Assembly: GCA_036924285.1 (NCBI GenBank)
Contig: JAYKYS010000012.1
Coordinates: 7,254,001-7,318,000 of the forward strand
Source: Asterella californica
Taxonomy: Eukaryota > Streptophyta > Marchantiopsida > Marchantiales > Aytoniaceae
DNA length: 64,000 nucleotides
Reading direction: 5' to 3'
Position numbers and translations under genes: made by a program
Shown here: positions 11,461-22,100 of the stretch, piece after piece
How positions within the stretch are numbered: the stretch's first letter is position 1
Layout: each line of letters begins with the position of its first letter
The notes under the pieces: generated by a model
Told to the model about the DNA's origin: nothing
Seen by the model: the letters and a program-made list of their open reading frames with translations, nothing else
Databases searched by the model: none

Positions 11461-11778
11461 TTAACTATCGAAGATATGATCCTCCTCACCATCGTTTGTA
11501 CTAATCACAACAGACATCTTGAACTCACTCTTGTAAGGATCCAACTCTACTTCACCAGGAGCATTCGTGGCTTCCACAGTGAATGATGCTTTAAACTCGG
11601 CTTTCTTCAAATCTGTGCCAATGGTTGCGGAAGCTTCTTCGTATAGGGTAAAGAGGGCACCCCAAGTGCTATAGATGCAGGTTCGTAACTCATCTATACT
11701 TAACTTGGGCTTCTCCGTCTCTGTTCGAACTCCTAAACGTCTCTTCTTCCACCTCGTCATTCGAACTGGATTCCTCAT
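11461..11778 (-). CDS. Family A copy 1 ORF1, unknown small protein
   Basis: An intact 105-codon ATG-started frame. The same ORF is present in copy 2 (23741-24058) with only a few substitutions, while stops have accumulated elsewhere in both copies. The N-terminus is strongly basic (TRWKKRR). The middle has STWGALFTLYEEAS and the tail is acidic (NDGEED). I recognise no domain. It is the first ORF after the 5' LTR on the element transcript, about 890 bases in, so translation there would be possible. It could be an accessory protein of the element or a captured sequence. Confidence 0.55.
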   Translation of the reverse strand: MRNPVRMTRWKKRRLGVRTETEKPKLSIDELRTCIYSTWGALFTLYEEASATIGTDLKKAEFKASFTVEATNAPGEVELDPYKSEFKMSVVISTNDGEEDHIFDS

Positions 11779-11933
11779 GAAGTATCTTCAAGACCTCCTT
11801 GTATGCCGAAACGTATATCTCTTAGTTGGTAAGAGATCTCTCCAAGATTTTTGTGGTCTCCAGTAGCTCAACCTCCAAACTACTAAATCATGAAGTTTCA
11901 ACAGAAACTTCCCTAATCAGAAGAGATGGTGAT

Positions 11934-12350
11934 GACTGTACAAATTTTCAGAGAACTGAAATTTGTATATTTTCACTTCCCTCATGGTTGTCAACCCTCT
12001 CCACTTTGAAAAATTCTTTCTCCCTCTTCAGACCTCATCTTCTCATGATTTCTGTTGTCATGGATAGCTTATCAGCCACTCTAAAACACTGGAAAGTTTC
12101 TCAGGAAAATAAAATTCACATAAAATATGACACCCACTGTAAACTTTTTCCAGATAACAGAATTCCTCAACTCTCACAAATAGACCCCCTCAACTTTGAA
12201 AATTCATTGCTCCCTCTCTAGACCACCTTTTTCTATGATTTCTTTTGTCTTAGATAGGTTATCAGCCAATCTAAAACACTGGAAAATTTCACAAGAAAAT
12301 AAAATTCACAGAAAAGTTGACAGCGACTGTACAAATTTTCCAGAGAGCAG
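11934..12350 (-). repeat. Imperfect ~190-bp tandem repeats in family A leader
   Basis: About two and a half units with a period of roughly 190-200 bp. Anchors: gactgtacaaatttt near 11934 and 12327, with the intermediate gactgtaaac form near 12136; and ctaaaacactggaaa near 12081 and 12270. The same array is present in copy 2. It lies between the primer site and ORF1, so it is in the untranslated leader of the element RNA. Short open frames on the plus strand here are products of the repeat, not genes. Confidence 0.75.
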
Positions 12351-12644
12351 AATTTCTAAACTCACAAATTTATCTCCTCTAATAACTTTTCTCTCCTCCT
12401 TTCTCTACAACTCTTGTTGCACCCTCTTTCAACTCTCCTCAAACCTTTTCTAAGTGAACAAGATGTAAAGAATGACTTCGAACGCGTCATATATTACTAC
12501 GGGATACACGAAAGGTTCTAACGTTGCTAACATCGCGTTAGCTCTCTCTCCTCCCAACGTTCTCTCCATGTGCTCTCTCATAATCTCCTTTTGTCGAATA
12601 TAGAACTGAACTCTAAACATCGTTCAACGATCCCTTCAAGTGAG

Positions 12645-12663
12645 GTCCCGGCAACGGAACGAA
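12645..12663 (-). other. Family A copy 1 primer-binding site
   Basis: Just inside the 5' LTR, the minus strand reads ...tcgttccgttgccgggacc. The CCGTTGCCGGG core is shared with the Asp-tRNA primer site known for plant Athila/Tat elements. Copy 2 has TGG where this copy has TCG, so the site here carries a mutation. Confidence 0.65.
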
Positions 12664-12666
12664 AAA

Positions 12667-13584
12667 TGTAAACCCTCCGCGGTCCTATCGATCCAATACC
12701 CCCCCCCGATCTCTCAACCTCCACGATCGTCATCCACGAATCTGCAACATGTCGGGCTTGTCTCTCACTCAGGGGTCACCTCTGATGGCTTTGATGGAAG
12801 CACACCATGAACTTGAAGGGAAAATGCTGAGTTCACTCATTCATACACCCACAAACTTATCAACTAAAAATCTCCTTAAACACCTTAACTAAAATCCTCC
12901 ATTCTAACGACGTCTCTTAAGTTCTCACATGCTAAAAATATCCCACACTCTCTATATTACTCAAGTTGTCATTACGACAATGTGAAAACAAGGATGAGGA
13001 GCTCTTCTCTACTCCTCTATTTATACATTCTAGGTTTTTACTTTGGTACCCCCGGTAACTCAGCCGTAACTACTTTTACCGGGTTTTACTAAGATATTAC
13101 TTAAGGTAAAAGCATTAATCACATGGGCTTTTTACCTTTTCACATGGGCTTATTCCTTCAAAGTCAACAACTTCTAGAAGGATTCTAGAATATTCTCAAG
13201 GAATCTCGCAAATTTCCACCTCCCCTCTACACTAGGACCCACTAAAAAGGAAACATGTGGAATCTCTTCTTGTTTTTAATGCCCACAAAGTCCACAACTT
13301 TAATCCAACCACTAATATCAAGTCGAAAAGGAGATAAGGGATACTTTCCACCCCCTTTCTACCTTTTAGACAAGATGACAAGATAGTAGTGCTCACTCTT
13401 TAGCAAATATCTGAATTCTGCCAAAAGTACAGCTAAGTTTAACCATAACTAACTTTTAGCTAGTCATGACTAACTTGATACCTCCTTAAAATACTTTGGC
13501 AGCAAATAAACATTCTCAACACTTAGTTACAACTAAACACCTTACTAATAGACAAACTTCCTATGTGTAACATAGGTCGTTACA
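12667..13584 (-). repeat. Family A copy 1, 5' LTR
   Basis: 918 bp with TG...CA ends, closely similar to 4820-5738. On the minus strand the TATA box is the complement of 13018-13025 (TATAAATA), followed by gaggag and a pyrimidine/purine-rich start region. This LTR would drive the element. The right flank ggcc is the target duplication. Confidence 0.92.
13018..13025 (-). promoter_or_regulatory. TATA box in family A copy 1 5' LTR
   Basis: TATAAATA on the minus strand, about 560 bases from the LTR start. It is conserved in all four family A LTRs (complement of 5176-5183, 13018-13025, 17450-17457, 25298-25305). Confidence 0.6.
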
Positions 13585-13588
13585 GGCC

Positions 13589-13827
13589 CAGAATACTTTC
13601 CATTGCGTTCTGAAACCTGAGATTAGTACCAGAGACCTGCCAAAGACTAGTTGGTTACTCTAAACCCGTCCGACAGTTATCAAATCCTTGGTGTTTATTA
13701 GCGGAATGTTTAACGAACTGGACTAGAGACACAAATATAGTACAAAGTCTTCAAGGAGGTTCACGTTCGGCGATTCATTGGCTAGAGACGGACAGCTCAA
13801 TTCCGTGATCTGCGGTCGAACGTTACA
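13589..13827 (+). repeat. Family B 5' LTR, right part
   Basis: It continues the LTR broken at 4819: cagaatactttccattg resumes as in the uninterrupted 3' LTR at 28525. It ends CGAACGTTACA at 13827. Confidence 0.88.
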
Positions 13828-13829
13828 GT

Positions 13830-13842
13830 TGGTATCAGAGCA
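13830..13842 (+). other. Family B primer-binding site, initiator-Met tRNA
   Basis: tggtatcagagca lies two bases after the LTR end. This is the standard complement of the 3' end of plant initiator methionine tRNA used by most plant chromoviruses. Confidence 0.9.
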
Positions 13843-13877
13843 GGTTTAGGTTGAATCTTTGCTGAACACCATCGACA

Positions 13878-14765
13878 ATGGAAGCCGTGCCGACTGGGAT
13901 GGACGAGATGTAGGCATTTTTGAAGAAGTTGGAAGGCCGACTTGATTAAATAGAAGCTGAGAACAAGGTGCTTAAGGCGGATTTAGCTCAAGCAAAAGCA
14001 ACACAGGAGAAAGAAGCAGAGGTCCCTGTACCACAAGCTGAGCAAGTCAAGGATTTAGCACTGCTGGGTGAAGGAGCAGTTGATGCTACTCAAGCAGATA
14101 AGAATGAAGATGGGTCACAGAAGGCGCAAGAGAATGTTGCGGAAGGCAGCTCAGCTAAAGAAGGGCACAAGCGGAAAGTGAAGTGGGCTGAACCAGCAAC
14201 GCCATCGGCCTTTAATGGTGAGAAAAGCTTTTCCAAGTTTGAGTTATGGGTTACTGAGATGGAAAATTACTTGGAGAACTTCGATGAGCACAGCTGGTTC
14301 ACCTATGCTGTTAGTAGACTGGAAGGAGAGGCTAAGGAATGGTATGGAGGTCAACAGCAGATGAGGAGTTTGAACGGTACAACTCCTATGTCTACTTGGT
14401 CGGAGCTGAAGGATGAACTCAGAAGACATCTGGTACCAGTGGATGAAGCTACACAGTTTCGACTAGAGCTCATTCATCTGAGACAGACAGGGAGTATCAG
14501 ACAGTACCTCCAACGATTTTCTGAGTTGGTTACTCGTTTGCACATGGTGGATCGCACCGACTTGCTGTTTCACTTGAAGAAAGGTCTGCAGGGTTTCTAT
14601 GCTAGTGTGTTTGATAGCTGGGTTATGTTTCACAAGTCCGAGGACATGCAAGACTTGTTTGCATTTCTGGAAGCAGCAGAGAACACTAGGGAACGTAATT
14701 ACATCGTGCAACCTTCCAAGTTTCAGCGTGGAACAAGTGGTGGCGAGCCTAGTCGAGGATTTTGA
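13878..14765 (+). pseudogene. Family B (+) gag
   Basis: The frame starts at the ATG at 13878 (MEAVPTGMDEM). Two stops follow at once: TAG 13911-13913 and TAA 13947-13949. It then runs open through a charged N-terminal coiled-coil-like region and the retrotransposon gag core (about 14210-14600, SKFELWVTEMENYLENF, EGEAKEWYGGQQ, LIHLRQTGSIRQYLQRF). It stops at TGA 14763-14765, where the minus copy has TGG (GFWRNPQ). Capsid formation would be its role. All three stops fit C-to-T or G-to-A changes. Confidence 0.85.
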
Positions 14766-15524
14766 CGCAATCCTCAAGGACAGATAGCGTCCTCTCAGAG
14801 TAGAGGTGGTAGAGGACGTGGTGGTGGAAGATTTGATACATCTGGAAGGGGATTTTCTCGTGGTTCTCAGCAGCGAGGAGTCACACGTGGTCCTACTCAG
14901 ACACGACCTACTGGATCTTATGCATCCAATGCAGGATCCAACCAAGCTTCGACTTCAGGTGCTAGGAGCAGTGGAGCTAGCAGTGCTACACCTTCAAGGA
15001 CGATCATCTGTTTTCGATGCGGACTAGATGGTCACATCGCTCGTGAGTGTCCTCAACATTCAACAATGAGCAACGTCCGTGGGTTGACAGCTGAAGAGAC
15101 AACCAGTGTTGAAGAACCAGTTGAGGCGACTACTGAAGCAGAGGTATGTGCTGGTGAGCATTTGGTAGAACATGGGGATTTTCTGCCGTGGATTGAAGTG
15201 AAAATAAGAAACCACCGGCGTTGTTTGCTTATTGATACTGGAGCAGATGTGAATGTCTTGGATGAAAAACTAGTCAGGACCTTAGGGGTGACTAGAACCA
15301 AGATCATGAGCCCGTTGTTGGTAAGGTTTGTGCAAGGTAGCACAATCGTTACAGAAAAGCTCATGAGTGTTCTTGTTACTGTTGGAGGGGTAACTAGGAA
15401 GCACGAGTTTTTAGTTATGAGCTTAGGTGACACGATGGAGGGTATCTTGTCTTGGTCTTGGTTACAAGAGACCAAGGCAAAGCTAGATGTTCAAGAAGGG
15501 AACGTCATAGTCATGGATCGATGA
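14766..15524 (+). pseudogene. Family B (+) nucleocapsid zinc knuckle and aspartic protease
   Basis: Same frame as gag, directly after its in-frame TGA. An Arg/Gly-rich segment (14800-14890) leads to the CX2CX4HX4C knuckle CFRCGLDGHIAREC (15009-15050). The retropepsin follows, with LIDTGADVNVL (catalytic Asp codon at 15234) and the ILSWSWL flap-side motif near the end. The frame stops at TGA 15522-15524, where Trp is expected (the minus copy keeps TGG at that codon but has its own TGA one codon before). It would cleave the gag-pol polyprotein. Confidence 0.85.
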
Positions 15525-15527
15525 GGC

Positions 15528-17096
15528 TTGGATCAACCACATCCTTTGATCATCAAAGAGAGACCGAAGGAGCCAAACCATGCTGCTCGTCGGTTCCAAC
15601 GAGCAAAGGTGGCATTTCAGATCTGCACAGCTAGACAATTTGGAAAGCAGATCAAGTCGGTAGACGAAGCTTGGGTTGCAGTGATGTCTAAACCCAAGGT
15701 GGAGACGGATGAGGAAGAACGTGTTGCTGCTCTTCCCATACATCCTGATATGGAAGCATTGATTGAGAGGTATTCTCACATAATGCCGGACCAGTTACCA
15801 ACAAGACTTCCTCCGAGGAGAGCCTTGGATCATGCTATTGATTTGGTTCTTGGGGCTACCCTTACTGCAGTGCCATCAAGACGCATGTCGTTTGATGAGC
15901 TGACAGAGCTGAAGACTCAGTTGAAAGAATTGGTAGCTCAGGGTATCTTACGGCCCAGTATATCACCTTATGCTACCCCGGTGTTGTTCGTGGCCAAGAA
16001 AGATGGTGGTATTCGCATGTGTGCGGACTATCATGCACTCAATAAGGTTACTGTCAAGAACAAGTACCCTCTTCCTCTCATGGATGAAACCACCGATCGG
16101 TTGACCACAAGAAGGTATTTCACCAAGCTGAATCTGCGTTCTGGATATCATCAAATCCGGATCAAAGAAGGTGATGAAGAAAAGACAGCTGTAAGGACGA
16201 GGTATGGCTTGTTTGAGTATACAGTGTTGCCGTTTGGATTGTCCAATGCACCTGGTACTTTCTGCAGGCTAATGAACGAGATCTTCAGAGATCTCTTGGA
16301 TGAGAGTGTTATCGTGTACTTAGACGATATCATCATTTTCTCATCCACTTGGGATCAGCATCTAGCAGATGTTGAAATGGTGTTTAAGCGCCTGGAAGAA
16401 CATCAACTCTACCTCAAGAAGAGCAAGTGCTCTTTTGGACAAGAGAGTGTGGTGTTTCTAGGATGTTTGATCGATGCGCAGGGTATTCATCCTAACAAGG
16501 CTAAGATTCGAGTCATTGTTGAGTGGAAGAGACCTGAGAGTGTTCATGAGCTCAGATCTTTTCTTGGATTAGCTACATATTTTCGGCGCTTTGTTTATCA
16601 GTTTGCGCATAAAGCTGCACCTTTGTTTGGCTTATTGCGCAAGGCTTCCAAAGTTGTTTGGAATCCAGCAGCTGAACGAGCGTTTCAAGGGTTGAAACAA
16701 GCACTGACAGAGATGCCCGTGCTAGCTCTTCCAAAGATGGGAGAACCTTTCGAGGTTCACACAGATGCTTCCCAATGGGCCATTGGAGGAGTGTTGATGC
16801 AAGGAAAGCATCCGGTGGCTTACGAAAGTCACAAGTTCTCAAAGACTGAGACGAAATGGCCTGCTCATGAACAGGAGATGTTCGCTGTTGTTCATTGTCT
16901 GAAGCATTGGGAGCATTATTTGTTACCAAGCAAGGTTACTGTTGTGACGGACTGCGAGGGTAATACATTCTTTCAGAGTAAACCCCGTTTGTCCCGCAAA
17001 CAGCAGAGATGGCAAGTGGAGCTTGCACGTTTTGATATCGAATGACGATATCAAAAGGAGAAGGAAAATATTCCAGCGGATGTGTTAAGTAGACTT
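15528..17096 (+). pseudogene. Family B (+) reverse transcriptase and RNase H
   Basis: Reading continues in the frame of gag and protease. RT motifs: [37 protein letters not shown], and the active-site YLDDIIIFS at about residue 264. RNase H begins at VHTDASQWAIGG (about residue 410) and has VTDCEGN. The TGA at 17043-17045 replaces Trp (FDIEW in the minus copy). The linker then runs to the family A copy 2 insertion; the last four bases, gtcc (17097-17100), are the target duplication. Integrase resumes at 25867. Confidence 0.9.
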
Positions 17097-17100
17097 GTCC

Positions 17101-18013
17101 TGTAAACCCTCCGCGGTCCTATCGATCAACTACCCCCCCGATCTCTCAACCTCCACGATCGTCATCCACGAATCTGCAACATGTCGGGTCTGTCTCTCAC
17201 TCAGGGGTCACCTCTGATGGCTTTGATGGAAGCACACCATGAACTTGAAGGGAGAATGCCGAGTTCACTCATTCATACACCCACAAACTTATCAACTAAA
17301 AATCTCCTTAAACACATCAACTAAAATCCTCCATTCTAACGACGTCTCTCAAGTTCTCACATGCTAAAAATATCCCACACTCTCTATATTACTCAAGTTG
17401 TCATTACGACAATGTGAAAACAAGGATGAGGAGCTCTTCTCTACTCCTCTATTTATACATTCTAGGTTTTTACTTTGGTACCCTCGGTAACTCAGCCGTA
17501 ACTACTTTTACCGGGTTTTACTAAGATATTACTTAAGATAAAAGCATTGATCACATGGGCTTTTTACCTTTTCACATGGGCTTATTCATTCAAAGTCAAC
17601 AACTTCTAGAAGGATTCTGGAATATTCTCAAGGAATTTCGAATTTCCACCTCCCTCTACACTAGGACCCACTAAAAAGGAAACATGTGGAATCTCTTCTT
17701 GTTTTTAATGCCCACAAAGTTCACAACTTTAATCCAACCACTAATATCAAGTCAAAAAGGAGATAACGGATACTTTCCACCTCCTTTCTACCTTTTAGAC
17801 AAGATGACAAGATAGTAGTGCTCACTCTTTAGCAAATATCTGAATTCTGCCAAAAGTACAGCTAAGTTTAACCATAACTAACTTTTAGATAGTCATGACT
17901 AACTTGATACATCCTTAAAGTACTTTGGCAGCCAATAAACATTCTCAACACTTAGTTATAACTAAACACCTTACTAATAGACAAACTTCCTATGTGTAAC
18001 ATAGGTCGTTACA
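17101..18013 (-). repeat. Family A copy 2, 3' LTR
   Basis: Minus-strand start TGTAACGACC, end GGGTTTACA. The polypurine tract gtccgggggtaaaa is the complement of the bases directly after 18013. About a dozen differences from its partner are visible by eye. Confidence 0.92.
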
Positions 18014-18026
18014 TTTTACCCCCGGA

Positions 18027-18947
18027 CTAAATTTTCGCTCCGTCCTCGGAGTGAAGAGAGAGCTTTCGTCGGTGAAACAACTTCAACTTGTCATGATTTA
18101 CTCGATCAAATCTCCTTCTTCCCAGCTCCTGAAGGTCATATGTGAAGTTGCTCCACACCTTATCTACAACAAAAGGACCAAAATATCTCGGAAGAAACTT
18201 CTTCCTAGCCCTCTTGAATCTGATAGCATCATACAACATAACCCAATCTCCGACTTGAAAAGGTTTTACCTCCCTCTTGCCCAACCGTTTGTCGTAACTC
18301 TTCTTTTGATACGCCTGAGCTTGTTCCATCCGGATCATTGCTACCGCTCGGGTCTCTTCCAACTCCATGAGTTGCTCCCTTCTTGATCTGACCACGTCTT
18401 CTCCTCTCGACCTCTTCAACTTTCGTTGAATAGTTTGAAAAGTATCCAATTCGAATTGGATCGGCAACTTGGACTCCACTCCATAAACCAGTCGAAATGG
18501 GGAGTATCCAGTAGAAGTCTTTGTTGTCGTTCGATACTCCCATAAGATGGCATGTAGCCTCTTATCCCAAGTATGTTTCGCAGTTTCAACACCAGCATCT
18601 TTGGCGAGCATCATACAAAGTGTAAGATTGATCTTCTCCGCAAGACCATTAGCATTTGGTTTGTATGAGGTCGTTACTCGTGGTTTGATAGAAAAGTGTT
18701 GTAGCATAGCAGTAGTCATGCTCCCTACAAACTCTCCTCCTCTATCTGAGACCAACTCTAACGGACATCCAAATCTCGTGATGATCCTCTCCCATAGGAA
18801 TCTACCGACTTCTGTTTCATTGGTCTCTCTCAAAGGTCTAGCCTCTACCCACTTGGTACAATAGTCAGTGGCGACTACAATGTATCTATTGCCTCGAGGT
18901 GTCTTATTAAGAGGACCTACAAAGTCAATACCCCACTTCTCAAACGG
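18027..18947 (-). pseudogene. Family A copy 2 integrase core and C-terminus
   Basis: One open frame from just after an in-frame TGA at about 18948 to the polypurine tract. It has the first core Asp in GIDFVGPL, then VSDRGGEF with the second Asp and NGLAEKIN with the Glu (D, D, E). The GYSPFRLVYG segment and the basic, SH3-like C-terminal region (RYFGPFVVDKVW) follow without a stop, unlike copy 1, so this copy best represents the family's integrase end. The conventional ATG lies at 18833, but the natural frame is the pol polyprotein. Confidence 0.82.
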
Positions 18948-19160
18948 TCATAATACTGGAATTGATCTTAACGGAGGTATTCTAGTAGACTTTAGAGCAA
19001 ATGCTTGACATACGTCACAAGTTTTGCAATAGTCTAAACACTCTTTGAAAATCCCTCTCCAGTGATATCCCGCATCCAAAATCTTGAAGGCTGTTATCTT
19101 ACCAGCAAAGTGACCTCCGCAAACAGTTCCGTCGTGAAACTCGTGTATAGTTTGAATGCC
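18948..19160 (-). pseudogene. Family A copy 2 integrase zinc-binding domain, frameshifted
   Basis: It contains the HHCC domain (HDGTVCGGHFAGK...YCKTCDVCQ). A single-base deletion near 19146 (gtgtatagtttg against gtgcattagcttg in copy 1) shifts it out of the long gag-pol frame. It ends at a TGA where copy 1 has GGA (LGPFEKW). Confidence 0.8.
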
Positions 19161-22100
19161 TCCTTCTGACCAACTGCTCTCCTTAGTAACCCATCTGCTC
19201 CTTGATGAAACAGAATTCCCTCCACCATGGTGTAAGGTTTGCATCTCTTGATCAACGCGTTACGTTCTCGGGTATGCATACCTTCTGGAAAAGAGCCATC
19301 TACAAGGAAACTCCAGATTTCCTTGTACTCGTCCGGTATCTCCTCGATGCTTGTGATGGTCATCAGATGCTCGTCTGTAAATGAATCATCAAACGGTTCT
19401 TCTCCCTCATCATCATAAGCCCTCGACAAAAGATCAGCATTCGCATGCTTTTTCCCTGGTCTATCTTCGATCACATAATCGTATTCTGTTAGAAGGATCT
19501 TCCAACGAGCAATACGACCTTCGGCATTAAGCTTATTAAAGATATACTTTAAAGCCTTATGATCTGTGACTATGGAAAATTTCCCTCCTAGCAAGTAGTG
19601 TCGAAATTTCTTCAATCCAAAGATCACCGCTAATCCTTCTCGTTCAGTCACGGAGTAATTCTTCTCCGCTGGAACCATCTGCCTACTAGCATAAGCTATA
19701 GGATGATCATGCCCATCTCCATCTAGCTGACTTAATGTACATCCGATTGCTACATTGGAGGCATCCGTATACAGAATAAATGCTTTACTCCACTTAGGTT
19801 TAGCAAGTATAGGAGCTGTCACTAATGCCTTTTTCAGCTCCTCAAATGCTTCCTTTGCCTTCTGATCATGCACTATTAAGTCGAAATCAACTCCTTTCTT
19901 CATGTACATAGTCAAAGCTATTGCTTTGTTTGAGAAGGAAAAGACAAACCTACGATAATATCCAACCATGCCAAGAAACTGCCTCAACTTTGTCAAGTTG
20001 ATCGGAAATGGAAGATCCACAATCTTCTTCACCTTCTCAGGATCTACCGCAATTCCATTCTTGGAAATGATGTGCCCTAACAGCAGACCTTCTTCGCAGC
20101 CAAAGATGCACTTCTCTGGATTTAGAGAAGCGTTGGCTTGCTCCAACCGCTGCAAAACTTTGATCACATGATCAAAGTGGTCCTCCTTTCGTCCGTACAC
20201 ACAGAAATCGTCAATGAAATCCTGAACAAACTTCCCTATGAATGGTTCAAACACCTTGTTCATGAACCTTTGAAACGTGGCCGGAGCATTACACAATCCG
20301 AATGGCATCACCCGAAATGCAAATGTTCCCCAAGGAGTAGTGAAAGTAGTCAACTGTTGGTACTCCTGTGCTATCTTGATCTGGTTATACCCACTATAAC
20401 CATCACCAAAGCTGTACCACTCATGACCAGAAACTTCCTCCAAAATCTCATCTATAAATGGTAGAGGATAATAATCCTTCTTGGTAACTGCATTCAGCTT
20501 CTTATAGTCTATGCACACTCGTAGCTTACCATTCTTCTTCTTGACAATCACAATGGGTGAAACCCATTCTGAGTTCTCCACCTCATAGATGAAACTCGCC
20601 TCCTTCAACTTGTCTATCTCCTCCTTGACCATCATTGCCGTTGTGGGATTGACTCTTCTCTGCTTCTGTCGAACTGGTCTTGCGTGCTCCTCCAATTCGA
20701 TTCGATGAGTCTCGAGAGTCACCTCCTTCAAATCTTTGTAGCTGAAAGCAAACACATGGATATATTTTCGAAATATATCTAGGAATCTACTTTTCTCTTC
20801 TTGAGTGACATTGATACCAAACTTCAGGGTAGAGAGTCTTCTCACAATCTCTGCCTCACTCAACTCTTCTTTGTCAGGATCTTTCTCCACTGCTGGTCGA
20901 AGCAACAAGTCAATAGCACTAAGCTGATGTAATGATTCATCTCGACCAAATCCTTCGTCCTCAGACAAGGATTCTTGATCGTAAGAATCTCCGGTATCTA
21001 CTTCTGAGACACTCTGATCATCCTCCGTATCAGATTCCCAGTAGTCACTAGTGAGTCTATCAGAGTCAGAAGTCACAACTCCAACACCCGAGAGAGGAAC
21101 TATCACTCTATGATCTCTAGGCCCAATCCGTAAATATCCCTTGTGCCACCTATCAGTGGTGCGCACAGCTCTCAACCAAGGCATACCTAGGAGCAAATCA
21201 TAACTAGAGTCCTTTAACACTTGAAAGGACATCAATGTTTGAACTCCCATCACAGACACGACCACCTTCTCTAACACACCAAGAGGTCTTACCCGTTGCT
21301 TGTTAGCCATCCCCACGACAATGCTAGCCGGGCGAGTTGGTTCCATCCCCAACTTCTTCATCAACCTCTCCGATATGACGTTTACAGCCGACCCTCCATC
21401 CACCAATACGTCAGAGACGTAGTGACCATTCAACCGGACTTCAATCTTTGAAGCCCTAGTGCATACCTCTGAAGCATGCACATCCACCACACCAACTCCC
21501 ACTGACTTTGATGTCTTGCTCTTGGGTTTCTTCTTCTTGCTTCTCTTAGAACTTAGTCCTCCTCTGAGTTCTCTTCGTAAGCTGGGATTAAGTGCGATCA
21601 GTTGTCCAACAGTGATGTTGGCTTTCTGAGCACCCACATCTTCAACCACATCATATCCCGCTTGGGAAGATGAAATGGTGAAATCTGCCATCCCTAGCTT
21701 CCTTCTTGGCTCTCTTGGTGTACTCGAAACATTACTCGAACGAGTACTTCTACTTGCTGACTCCTCCATGAAAACCGGTTCATCAGAAAATCGAGTTCTT
21801 TTCCTTTCTTGAGCTAAAAGCTCCACCGGTGCATGAGAAGAGTTTGAACTCTCTCCTTTCTCGTAAATGGGATCTCGTACGACATCGATAGTAGCCACCC
21901 CCTTGTCTCGTCCTTGTAATGGATTTCCTCCACCCACATTCATTCTAACCGCTTCGGCACCTCTTGCTCCGTTGTTAGGACAATTTCGCTGGAAATGAGA
22001 ACCTCCACACGTCCAACAAGTGATTCCTCCAAAGTTACCTTGGTTGCCTCCAAAGTTACCTTGATTTCCTCGGTTGGGATTGTTGTCGTAACCTCTTTGA

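Larger units (their letters stand above)
4820..13584 (-). mobile_element. Family A Ty3/gypsy element, copy 1
   Basis: Two LTRs of 919 and 918 bp (4820-5738, 12667-13584) with TG...CA ends bound an 8765-bp element read on the minus strand. The 4-bp target duplication is ggcc (4816-4819 and 13585-13588). The uninterrupted target is seen in the other B LTR at about 28519-28524 (aggccc). Order on the minus strand: LTR, primer site, leader with tandem repeats, ORF1, zinc-knuckle ORF2, gag, protease, reverse transcriptase, RNase H, integrase, polypurine tract, LTR. The RT motif DFIDDFCVYG and the integrase HHCC region resemble the plant Ogre/Tat/Athila group. Several stops and two frameshifts disable it. 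Confidence 0.93.

Noticed and set aside
11826..12453. Plus-strand open frames of 131 and 85 codons, also in copy 2 (24106-24733)
   Set aside because: They lie in the tandem-repeat leader on the strand opposite to the element; their similarity to each other simply reflects the repeat.
14463..14945. 160-codon minus-strand open frame
   Set aside because: Antisense of B gag and its Arg/Gly region; Ser/Thr/Cys-rich and unsupported.
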